Shown here in pieces: positions 46,401 to 56,100 of a DNA stretch of 64,000 bases. The notes under the pieces were generated by a model. The model was not told where the DNA came from, did no database searches, and worked only from the letters and a program-made list of their open reading frames with translations. The stretch is taken from positions 9,424,001 through 9,488,000 of the forward strand of contig OX359190.1 of NCBI GenBank assembly GCA_947172415.1, written 5' to 3'. Positions within the stretch are counted from its first letter, which is position 1. Every line of letters starts with the position of its first letter. The position numbers and the translations under genes are program-made. The stretch comes from Chondrosia reniformis (Eukaryota > Porifera > Demospongiae > Chondrillida > Chondrillidae).

Positions 46401-47918
46401 CTATATAAAGAACTTTGGATGAGAATACAGTCCAATTTATTCCTTTCCACTGGGTCAGATAGATGGCTGTTATTGGAAAGTCAGCCTCTTATCAGAGTCT
46501 TTGTCTTCTTAGTCATTTGCTAAAAAAACAAAATTTCTTTTCTTAGAAAGCTCCTAAAGAAAGTGTCTCTAGTTCCACTTGTCATTCCTTTTTATTTCCA
46601 GGTGCTGATCCAACAAAGTGCAAGGCATATGGACCTGGACTACAGGATGGACTTGTGGGGTCACCTGGAATCTTCATTGTAGAGACCAGAGATGCTGGAG
46701 CTGGTACACTTCAAGTGAGACTGCACGGAGTGAAGGATGCTTTCAAAATTGACATCAAACCCAGGGATCCCAGCGACATTAGGACTTTGGAAGCAAATTA
46801 CCATGCCACTAAGCCTGGAGACTATTTGATCACTATAAAGTGGTCAGATGTTCATATTCCTGGTAAGTCTACTCATTTGTGTTACCGAAATACTGTAGAC
46901 TTGCTATTTCCTGTTTTTCTACGTAGGTTCACCTTTTAGAGTGAGGCTGACTGGTGACGCACTGGACCAGGATGACAACCTCCTCAGTCGACCCACCCCT
47001 AAGGAGATCCTTTCAACCATCGAGGAACATCAAGAAAATTATGATGAGCTTGAAGAAACTGGACAAGTTAGACCTACCTACATGAATATTTAGAGTGATA
47101 ATCAAACCACAAGTATTTGTTTCCAAATATCATATCTTAATCATAACTTACCAACAGTTTGTATATACCTGACTTGTTAAATTAGCAACTTTCTAGTAAT
47201 TTGTATCAATATTGTACACTTTATTTGTAATATGATTTTGTAATCAGGCACAGAAAAACAAAAAGCAGAAGAAAACACAATTCTCTGCCACACTGCCCAG
47301 AGATGCCAAAATCAATGTCCAGGATATTCCAGCCTTTGATCCTCTCAGAGCTACAAGTCCAGAAGATCTGTTTACTGAAGATAGTACTAGAAAATCCAGA
47401 ACTGTCAGCCAGAGGTCCAATATCAAGAGCAGTTCTAGCATGAATTTTAACAAAAGTAAAACAATATCTGAGAAGAATAACATGATATACAATACTCACA
47501 GGTAAGCGAGTGTTTACGTCTCATAATGTTGTATTTTTCTCATAGTGTTTGCATTGTTTGTGTTACATATGAACTTCTGGTGACTTATAAGTGTTCTTAT
47601 TTGTGGCAGAGATGGTGCTTGGGGTATACAAGCACCATCCTTTGAGTTTGAGTGTGTATAGCCACATTTCAACACTTGGCAATAAAATAATAATATAGCC
47701 AAACCGTCTCATCATACTCTTTCTCTCTCACATACCTATAGCAAACCATTCCCCTCACAAATTTCTAAAACCGCTCCTGCATATTATGTACATATATACT
47801 ATAAGTTACTTGCTGTTCATTTGTGTCAAGCTATATTTGGTAACACTACAGGAAGCAACAACAGGTAGAAGAGAAGATTGAAAAGAAAATGAAGAAATCC
47901 ACATCTTTTACAAACTAG
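40423..47918 (+). CDS. Filamin with three CH domains (jitterbug-type)
   Basis: Fifteen exons: 40423-40622, 40741-40958, 41029-41138, 41466-41874, 42265-42436, 42900-43303, 43629-43739, 43811-43961, 44180-44924, 45413-45701, 45959-46285, 46602-46862, 46927-47066, 47248-47501 and 47852-47918, giving 1285 residues. CH1 starts at WKKIQQKTFTNWVNER near 50 and ends after MGLIWTLIQRYQI. CH2 starts at VMMDWLVSMLPEWG near 177. A third CH, LMKWVKKTLGPTRTVKNF, follows near 275 and ends at VPVMTLLTYIR. About eight filamin immunoglobulin-like repeats follow, most closing with SPF. A Lys-rich tail of about 100 residues replaces the usual C-terminal dimerisation repeat. Filamins cross-link actin and scaffold receptors. 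Three CH domains are the arrangement of Drosophila jitterbug rather than vertebrate FLNA. Confidence 0.92.
41992..42110. repeat. MITE-like repeat family, copy 5
   Basis: In filamin intron 4. It begins CATTTTTCTACATACTACAT and continues with TGGCCTACAGCTAGTGAAAG and an end-block remnant (TCATCAGTGACCCTGGAAGT). Confidence 0.7.
42690..42899. repeat. Minisatellite with repeated acceptor sequence, filamin intron 5
   Basis: Four to five units of about 45 bp carry CCTCTCTCCAGTATTATTGT and GCTTACTTTCCTCTATATAC, running up to the genuine exon 6 acceptor (TCTCTCCAG at 42891-42899). Each unit therefore repeats a pyrimidine tract plus CAG. Confidence 0.9.
44945..45172. repeat. MITE-like repeat family, copy 6 (nearly full length)
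   Basis: In filamin intron 9. It begins TTTTCCTACATGCTATGCC, passes AGCCTATAGGGGAACTAAAC and an expanded TTTCTTCTTGTCC tandem, and ends in the GTTTCTGGGAATTCCACCC / TCATCAGTGATCCTGGGAGT block. Confidence 0.8.
46400..46515. repeat. MITE-like repeat family, copy 7 (degenerate)
   Basis: In filamin intron 11. It retains ACTTTGGATGAGAATACAG, CCACTGGGTCAGATAG and AGAGTCTTTGTCTTCTTAG. Confidence 0.55.
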
Positions 47919-48680
47919 TCTTCTTTACCAGGTAAAGCCAGGATTAGATTTTCCACAATAAATTACGTACATTGAGGCTCTTCTAGTCATCGCAAACACA
48001 ACAAACAAATCCCATTACTTCTAGCATGTATTTTTTACTACTTTCTCTTCTTTCACTCCAGGTAACTATCAATATACAATAGTTGAACACTCTAGTACAC
48101 ATTTACTTGCTATAAAAATTGTTTAACAGTTAACACTATAACTTCTTTGGAACACCCATTTTTATTATTATGTGATCAAATCTTGGCAATTATACTTTTG
48201 TAATTTGTCATTTGTTAATCTGTATCTTCCATGCATATAATGGGTTATAACTAAATCTGCAACACTTTTTAACCAACTATCCATCTGGTGTGTATCTGTA
48301 TATTACATGTACACGCATGATAAAAATTCCTCATTGTACATGACTGTCAAGTGCATCTTCTGGCACCACAAACGTTTGTACTAGAGACATCATCAGGTAA
48401 AACTTGTCCTCCACCATCTTATGTAGTGGTGACAGGGAGTTATTATGCCTGATCTTGGTTGGGAGACCAATGTCCAATTGAATGGTGGCTGTAGCTCTAC
48501 ATATTAATATGATTATAGAATCCAGTGGGAGACCCATAGTACATTTCACCATTTCTTAACTCTGTTGATCAATTGCATAATTATTGTCACTAATTGCTTA
48601 ATATAACAAATCTCAGCACCAACTATAACTGCACCTTAATAGATGCTTACATGTTAAAAATAAGAGTGCAATGGGTAGAG
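47919..48680. other. Convergent 3' region, filamin / H2A.Z
   Basis: 762 bp between the ends of two convergent genes, presumably holding both 3' UTRs. A minus-strand frame at 48331-48552 is open for 73 codons but matches no family I recognise and lacks a clear acceptor. Confidence 0.5.
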
Positions 48681-49601
48681 TTACTGTTGCTTTGGGGGCA
48701 CCAAATTGGACTTCTTAGTCAGCAGAGTGTTGTGGATGTAAGGAATAACACCTGAGTTAGTGAGAGGGATAGAGAAGAGACATTTCACTGAATTAACAAT
48801 CAGGTGTGTTAATGAGAGAATGTGAAAGGAATTTTTAATGTCAATCAAGTGTTGATTGGGTAATCTAGATTTCCAGTCTTGCTGGATTGGATTAAACAGT
48901 TGGTAAACAATAACACAACTCATATTTGTAAACATTAAAAACTAAACTGGCTAAGACTTCTTCAATGATGACCAACCAAGGGTTTCAACATCAATACAGT
49001 CATCAACTTGTTTGCTCTATGTCACCAACCTCCTCCAGCTATGGTAGCCTTCACAAGTGTGTCTAGTTCTTCGTCTCCTCTGATGGCCAACTGAAGATGT
49101 CTGGGTGTGATTCTCTTCACATGAAGATCTTTTGAACAGTTACCTGCCAACTCCAAAACCTGCCATTACACAAAACACATGGATTCTGTGTCAACCAATG
49201 GTCTGCTTCAGAGTTGCTTACTTCAGCTGTGAGGTATTCCAGAATGGCTGCACTGTAGACGGCCGCTGTAGCGCCCACTCTCCCGTGACTAGTCGTTCTC
49301 TGTTTCAAATGTCTGTGAATACGCCCCACTGGAAACTAAGGGGAGGGACATGACGTGACAAATGCACGTATGTTACTTTCCTCACTTTGCCTTTTGACGT
49401 ACTTGTAGACCTGCTCTTTGGGACCTCGAAACTGCCTTGGACTTAACTTTGGCATCCTTTCCAGCTTTTCCACCCGGCTAGAAGAAAATTACAAAATTTA
49501 AATTTACCGCCAGATCTGATTGGATGGTTAAAACTATAACTTGTAGCCCAAATTACGACACAATCTTGTAAAGAAACATAGCCAACGACTTCTCTTACCA
49601 T
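48681..49601 (-). CDS. H2AZ: Histone H2A.Z variant, five exons
   Basis: Exons on minus: 49599-49601 (ATG only), 49403-49477, 49222-49335, 49030-49159 and 48681-48751. They sum to 393 nt and 130 residues with exact phases. Diagnostic H2A.Z features are a Lys-rich N-tail ([19 protein letters not shown]), [40 protein letters not shown], the [20 protein letters not shown] acidic-patch region and [15 protein letters not shown]. Canonical H2A would read RIIPRHL and VLPNIQ. Introns also fit a replication-independent variant, since canonical animal histone genes are intronless. The C-terminal tail ([16 protein letters not shown]) departs from the usual short GKKGQQ ending. H2A.Z marks promoters and regulatory nucleosomes. 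Confidence 0.93.
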
Positions 49602-49731
49602 TTTTCTTTCGTAAATTGATTTAACCTGCTGACTTTGAAGGTTGATGTCACGAAAATAGGTTTTTGCGCTTGAATCGAATTCTAATCGATGCGCACCTCA
49701 AAAGTAACCCCACCCACAGAGTTACCATGGT

Positions 49732-49740
49732 TTTCCCGCC
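49732..49740 (+). promoter_or_regulatory. E2F-like site upstream of H2A.Z
   Basis: TTTCCCGCC matches the E2F consensus TTTSSCGC. It lies 131 bp upstream of the H2A.Z start codon, in the 193-bp gap to the GTF2H5 stop. A role in cell-cycle control of H2A.Z is inference only. Confidence 0.4.
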
Positions 49741-49794
49741 CCAAATATTTGGAAGTTAATGAATATCATTAAGAATAAATAAACAGGATGTTAT

Positions 49795-50104
49795 TTATGC
49801 TCTAAGTTTTGATTCATTATCTTGAGTAAACTCTGAATACGAGTTTTTGTCCATTAAGGTGTCCAGTTCTTGCTGTAATCTTACAGATACATCTTCACAA
49901 ATGAAAAGATGAGTGTCATCAAGATCATGAATTATAAACTTTTTGCCAAGGGCCATGATGGCATCCAAGTGAATTATAAACTGCTTGATCGCTGCATCAC
50001 TACTACATTTAACAGAAAATATAAAAGAATTTATTTCATGTTAGGTATGAAGCAATTAGATTGAGGTACCATTTCAGAAGGACTCCTTTCGTCACATTCA
50101 CCAT
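49795..50104 (-). CDS. GTF2H5: TFIIH subunit 5 (TTDA/Tfb5)
   Basis: A very small two-exon gene: 50070-50104 and 49795-50002 on minus, 243 nt, 80 residues, joined in phase 2 inside a Cys codon. The product starts MVNVTKGVLLKC and continues AAIKQFIIHLD, ALGKKFIIHDLDDTHLFICE and LQQELDTLMDKN. This follows the family pattern MVNV-x-KGVL, D-x-A-x-KQF, LGKKFII and DLDDTH almost residue for residue. The C-terminus is extended by about ten residues against the usual 71. The subunit stabilises TFIIH and stimulates XPB/XPD-dependent nucleotide excision repair. The gene is divergent from MRPL1, with 34 bp between start codons. Confidence 0.93.
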
Positions 50105-50138
50105 TTTATCCGCAATGGGTATTTCCCTAATCTAAAAC
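50105..50138. promoter_or_regulatory. Minimal bidirectional promoter GTF2H5 / MRPL1
   Basis: Only 34 bp separate the two start codons. The 5' leaders must therefore overlap each other or the opposite coding sequence, or transcription must begin at or downstream of the ATGs. No TATA box is visible on either side. Confidence 0.6.
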
Positions 50139-52733
50139 ATGGCTGTCTTTTTAAGCCTTCTCTGCAAGGAATTACCAGCTCGCTTTAGACCAGTAGCTCA
50201 GAATCGCTGGAAATGTTTATTTTTGTCTGCAAAATATAGTCACGTGTCCACCTTGGAATCACTGGAGTCGGAGTTGTCATCTCGACCTCGTGTGTATTTG
50301 GCTGCTGATCGCCAACCAGACCAGTACGGGCTACCGCTAGTATTGAGGGCACTTAGGGCGTACTCGTTCCAGGAAAAGGACGAAACGGTGGAGATCTCCA
50401 TCAAGTGTAACCTATCGTCGAAAAGAAAAGGTGAGCTTGTGAGGTTATTTATTTTGTTTTGTTTTACTACTTCCTTACATTCGATGACAGTAAATGTATA
50501 AAATGTTAGAAGAGTTTAAGATTTTTTCTCCAATTTTTCAAATTTTGTGATTTCTCAAATACTTTCATTTTTATAAAATTCATTGGTCCCCACATACCTA
50601 TAGTGCTACATTAAAAGTGAGTAACTAGGCATTCCAAGATGTGGCTGATTTTGTTGATATGTGCTCTTCATCACAGGGAAGATGGCTGAGCCATTTAGAG
50701 GTAATCTGGTCTATCCTCACTTTTTTGGCAAAGAACCGAAGCTTTTGGTGTTTGCTGAAGTAAGTTGAGCTGTCTAATTTAACTAGACAGTAGTTTCAAG
50801 GAAAGACTTGTGGTAATCACAATTTTGTGATATGACAGGTTGATCGTGTTGATAATGTATAAGTATGCGGCTACGTACATCAGGAATGAAATAAAATTTT
50901 AATTTTTGCATAAGTAAATTTCAAATTGCTGAAAATGGCTTTTAAATATCATATCTACATATAAAATATTGTGTTTTATATATTCTGATAAAAATTGTGA
51001 CTACTTTGTGTGCTAGATTTGAAGTCAAAGCATACCTGTCGATTGTTCTCTGTACCTTTTAGGAGAGTGCTCAAGAATCAGCAAGATTAGGTGGAGCTGA
51101 TATTGTAGGGGGAAAAGAACTTTTCCCCAAGGTACGTATGTAGCAACCACTAGAGTTACATAGCAACCTCTAGAAGTACATAGCAACCACTAGTTACATA
51201 AGAACCTCTAGAAGTACATAGCAACCACTAGTTACATAAGAACCTCTAGAAGTACATAGCAACCACTAGTTACATAAGAACCTCTAGAGGTATATAGCAA
51301 CCACTAGTGGTACGTAGGGATATAAACAGGCGCCTTGCCTTCTAATCCTTCTAGGGCATTTTGACCTGCATGGTTTCTTCATTCTAAAGATACCATCTTA
51401 GACAAATATGGCCAACATCAACCACAAAAACATTTCCTTGACTGTGTAAAGTAGATCAGCTGATATTCATCTCTATCCAGGGATGCAGATTTGTCTAAAT
51501 TATCTTTTTTATGAACTGTTTCATTAGGTGCAGGAGCAAGAGTTACAGTTTGATGTCTGTGTGTCCACACAGCAGATGCTAAATGAGATTAAGCCACTTC
51601 AGAAGACATTGAGGAAACTTATGCCCTCTGAAAAGAGAGGTAAAATAGACTGCGTGTCCAGTGAGGTCTACCATTATCCTTAAGTCATCTTCATAACCTG
51701 AGATGAGCTTCGGTCTCTGGGCCGGTCAGCATAATATATCTTCCTGTGATTATTCATTTCTTCATCTTTCATTTTTAATATATCTTCTAATAACATCCAT
51801 CAGAATTATTTATAATGCATTGTCACTTTGTTTATTTTATTTGTCCTGTATTACTTGTTCTGTCTTTGGTGCCTTGATAGTAGCGTTTAAGCTAATGGTC
51901 TCCCCAAGTTGAATAAGAAATTCAATTCAATTCAATTTTCAATTTCAATTCAATTCAATTTCAATTCAATTTCAAATTTCAATTCAATTCAGAAACTGTC
52001 GTAGAATCTGATAGTCTTGTGGAGAGGATAAAGAAGTTGAAGAAAAGCAAAGAGTACAAGTGTAACAAGCTGGGATACTGTAATGTGGCCATTGGAAAGT
52101 TGAGCTTTACTGACCAAATGGTTGACGAGAACTTCCACTTCTTATTAGACCACATCATAGACCACCAGGATAAGATATCTCCTAGTAGGTGGAACACTCC
52201 ATGTCACATATATATGAGCTGAACGTTTTATTTAATTGTTCAATTTCATCAAAGGACTTATGTATGTTCAATGTACATGAATAATCTTAGTCACCATTTT
52301 CCTACATGATTATCTATTATATAATACGTACCTACGTACATATGCATGGGCCCTTTAATGATAATAATAGATTATCTAAGAGGCTAAGGAAACTATAAGG
52401 AGACAAGATCACGAATATGGCCCAATGGAGAAGTAGACAAAGGAAGAAATTGGGTCTAACTGTATATCCTTGTCAAAATCTTTGTTGGCTTGCCCTAAGT
52501 CTCAGACAACTGTTTCTGGAAATTTCACCATTCATCAGTAATGTGTATTTCAATCTCCTTATTACAAATCCTTGTCTTTGTTCAAGAGCATGCAATCTCA
52601 ATTCTTTTCTTTTCATTCTGTAGAGTTATTTTTTCAACATCTTGTGCTGTCCTCAACATATGGTCCAGGATTTCCTCTCTCCCTCTCTGAACAGCTTCAG
52701 CGACATACAAGGAAGTCAGGATGGAAGTTTTAA
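50139..52733 (+). CDS. MRPL1: Mitochondrial ribosomal protein L1 (uL1m)
   Basis: Six exons: 50139-50430, 50677-50759, 51063-51131, 51528-51639, 51993-52184 and 52624-52733, totalling 858 nt and 285 residues with all phases matching. The first 25-35 residues are Arg/Leu-rich without acidic residues (SLLCKELPARFRPVAQNRWK), as in a mitochondrial presequence. The uL1 core follows: DETVEISIKCNL, KEPKLLVFAE, ARLGGADIVGGKEL, LQFDVCVSTQQML, LQKTLRKLMPS, CNVAIGKLSFTDQMVDENFH and LDHIIDHQDK. The end is ...YGPGFPLSLS...KSGWKF. It should sit in the L1 stalk of the mitoribosome. A copy of the last exon lies at 59229-59330. Confidence 0.88.
51135..51315. repeat. Tandem repeat in MRPL1 intron 3
   Basis: About four units of roughly 43 bp of the form AGCAACCACTAGTTACATAA plus GAACCTCTAGAAGTACAT begin immediately after the exon 3 donor. 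Confidence 0.88.
51914..51992. repeat. AATTC-type microsatellite at the MRPL1 exon 5 acceptor
   Basis: About 75 bp of AATTC/AATTTC units run into the genuine acceptor CAATTCAG (51985-51992). The pyrimidine tract is replaced by this repeat. Confidence 0.85.
52289..52545. repeat. MITE-like repeat family, copy 8 (degenerate)
   Basis: In MRPL1 intron 5. The start (CACCATTTTCCTACATGATT) and the end block (GTTTCTGGAAATTTCACCATTCATCAG) are recognisable, with a rearranged middle. The last about 70 bp are also present at 59141-59215 through the segmental duplication. Confidence 0.55.
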
Positions 52734-52810
52734 ACACATTATGTTTTCTTTATAGTATGTAAATGTAAAATTCAAAATAGTTTTATGAGGTGTTTATAGG
52801 TACTAAGTAT

Positions 52811-52940
52811 AACAAATAATCTAAAGCATCATTTTGTCAAGACATGATTCAAGTTTCATAACAAATTCTTCCTCGGCCAGGCAGCTGTTTCTGGGATTCC
52901 ACTTTTCATCAATAACCAGAGAGTCTTTGTCTTCTTCTAT
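52811..52940. repeat. Microinversion segment and MITE-like remnant
   Basis: 52811-52888 is present in reverse orientation at 59406-59492. Immediately after it, 52876-52940 carries the MITE family end block (CAGCTGTTTCTGGGATTCCA through GAGTCTTTGTCTTCTTC), which is missing from the second copy. Confidence 0.8.
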
Positions 52941-53009
52941 TCTTTGCTAAGTCATGCATTTCTGATAGTTCAAAATGAGACTAGAAGTGGTTAGTAATAA
53001 ATGTATGGT

Positions 53010-53154
53010 AACCATGTGAAAGGGGCGGGGCTTGTCTGTCAGTCTGATTATGTGTGGGAAGGACAGTAATTTAGGGGCCGCTTAGGGGAAGGGCGTACAC
53101 TTGTAGCTGTGTCAACTATCAATCCCTCCTGCTGAGAGGTCAGGACTGTTGAAG
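53010..53154 (+). promoter_or_regulatory. Promoter/leader of ankyrin-Roc-COR gene 1
   Basis: About 145 bp, including TTAGGGGCCGCTTAGGGGAA and GTCAACTATCAATCCCTCC, are nearly identical to 59555-59699 upstream of the second gene. The promoter was therefore duplicated with the gene. No TATA box is evident. Confidence 0.5.
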
Positions 53155-56100
53155 ATGTCCCTTGGTGAGGCTTGCGCTGAAGGAGATTACGATCAAGCGA
53201 TACAACTTATTAAGGAAGGACAAAATCTTGAAGAACAGGTAGAGTATTCGCATCGTGAGTGGAAGTCAACTGATAAACCTGTACGGAAATGTACACCGCT
53301 TATAATCGCGTCCTCCGAAGGATACGTCGATATCGTACGAGCGCTTCTTGGCGCTGGAGCGAACGTTCACGCTAAAGATGCTTATCCGGCAAGGCGAAGG
53401 ACGGCTCTGCATTACGCGTGCGGGCATGGCCACCTCGAAGTAGTTAAGGTGCTGCTGGATTACGGCAGCGAACCGAACGAACCGGATGAGTGTGATACTC
53501 TCACTCCGTTATTTCGTGCTATTGTCTACGGATACGAGGACATTGCATGTGAACTCGTTTCCAGACTGAGTGGAGAAGATGTTGGTGTAATGGACAGCGA
53601 TGGCCATTCAGCTCTTTACTACGCACACAGAAAGACCTTCAGTAAATGTGTCGAATTGTTGCTAAGCAAGATGGATCACCCTGATGGAGGAGTTAGTGAA
53701 TTCAAAGTGATCATATATAGAGCTAAAATTTGGCTTGCAGATTACAAGAAGAAACAGCTTTGTAGAGCTTGCAGAGAAGGTGATTTGGATGAAGTGAAAG
53801 AACTTCTTAGGAATGGACATGATATTGAAGAGCTGATAGAGTATGTTCACAGATCATTGCAGGTACCCAATGCAAAACCTCTACCAAAGTGCACTCCACT
53901 AATGATAGCATCCTCTGAAGGACACCTCAAAATAGTACAAGAGCTTATTCGTGCTGGAGCAAGTGTCAGAGCTAAGGACACTGTATTGGGAAGGACTGCT
54001 CTAAAATTAGCTTGTCGTATTGGTCACCTTCAAGTGGTTCAACTCCTCTTAGAAAATGGAAGTCTTCTTGATGAACCAGATGGTGGTTATGAACATGGTC
54101 ACACTGCTCTTCATATTGCTTGTGTAGAGGGACACTTGAAATGTGCTCAGTTGTTACTAGATGCTGGAAGTAGACTGAATGAACCAGATGATGATGACAA
54201 CTGCACTCCATTAATGCTTGCTATTTTCAATGGACATGAAGAGGTTGCATTAGAACTTCTTCAAAGAGGAGCAGATATCCATGCGAAGACTGAGGAATAT
54301 GGTCGCAATGCTCTTCATATTGCTTGTGTAGAGGGACACCTGAAATGTGCTCAGTTGTTACTAGATGCTGGAAGTAGACTGAATGAGCCAGATGATGATG
54401 ACAACTGCACTCCATTAATGCTTGCTATTTTCAATGGACATGAAGAGGTTGCATTAGAACTTCTTCAAAGAGGAGCAGATATCCATGCGAAGACTGAGGA
54501 ATATGGTCGCAATGCTCTTCACCTTGCTTGTGTAAAGGGACACCTGAAATGTGCTCAGCTGTTACTAGATGCTGGAAGTAGACTGAATGAACCAGATGAT
54601 GATGACAACTGCACTCCATTAATGCTTGCTATTTTCAATGGACATGAAGAGGTTGCATTAGAACTTCTTCAAAGAGGAGCAGATATCCATGCGAAGACTG
54701 AGGAATATGGTCGCAATGCTCTTCACCTTGCTTGTGTAAAGGGACACCTAAAATGTGCTCAGTTGTTACTAGATGCTGGAAGTAGACTGAATGAACCAGA
54801 TGATGATGACAACTGCACTCCATTAATGCTTGCTATTTTCAATGGACACAAAGAGGTTGCATTAGAACTTCACCGAAGAGGAGCAGATATCCATGCGAAG
54901 AATAAGAAACATGGTCGCACTGCTCTTCATATTGCTTGTGAAGAGGGACACCTGAAATGGGCTCAACTGTTACTAGATGCTGGAAGTAGACTGAATGAAC
55001 CAGATGATGATGACAACTGCACTCCATTAATGCTTGCTATTTTCAATGGATATGAAGAGGTTGCATTAGAACTTCTTCAAAGAGATCTAGAAGCAGATAT
55101 CCATGTGAAGAATGGTCGCACTGCTCTTCATATTGCTTGTAAAGTGGGACACCTGAAATGTGCTCAACTGTTACTAGATGCTGGAAGTAGACTGAATGAA
55201 CCAGATGATAATGACAACTGCACTCCATTAATGCTTGCTATTTTCAATGGACACAAAGAAGTTGCATTAGAACTCATTTCCAGACTAAGTGGAGAAGTTG
55301 TTGGTGTAAAGGACAGTGTTAATACAAAGGACATTACACAAGGAAGAACTGCTTTGCATTATGCATGTTCCAATGGTCATTTGGATATTGTTAAGAGTCT
55401 CTTGGGTATCATGAGTTTAAATCAAGTTAACGAACCAGATAATAGCGGCAAAACTGCTCTTAAACTTGCATACTTGTCGGGAAATTATCATATTGTCCAA
55501 GCTTTAATCTGTAGAGGATGCAATGTTATAGGAAAAGGTTTACCTGCATTAAATGTAGTTGCTGAGAGGATACCCTTTGATTTACCATTTGCAGAAATAG
55601 ATATTAATCATCCTCTAATTCGTTTACTAGCTCAAGCTGGGTGCAAACTAACAATTGAGAAGATACATGCTGGTGTGAAAACGATTGTTAAAAATGCATC
55701 ATTACTCCCAAAGAAGATTGTGTGTGTCATGGGGCATGCTTGCGGTGGAAAGAGTACATTAATTGCTGCACTATTAAGAGAGGGAACACTGACTGTTACT
55801 AAAGTGGTTAAGCGATTTCAAAAGGTTAGCAACATCACTGAAAGAACAGCTGGTATCAAGCCAGTTTCATTTAAAAGCCAAAAATATGGAGAGGTCATAT
55901 TCTATGACTTTGCAGGTCAACACAACTACCATGGTCCACACCAGACCTTCCTTGAAGCTCTAGTAAACAGACCAGGAACCACTTTGACTGTCCTGCTCCT
56001 CGTGAAGGCAACAGAAGAAAAAAAGGACATGGAACAACAGATGAGACGATGGCTTCAACCACTTTCATGGATCTCATCTGAATGTTCTATTCAGGTGACT

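Noticed and set aside
48331-48552. 73-codon minus-strand frame downstream of H2A.Z
   Set aside because: Composition is plausible but no homology, acceptor or conserved motif was recognised, and it falls in the overlapping 3' UTR region.
53662-55228. Series of minus-strand frames of about 62 codons
   Set aside because: They are antisense shadows of the ankyrin repeats, recurring at the repeat period.
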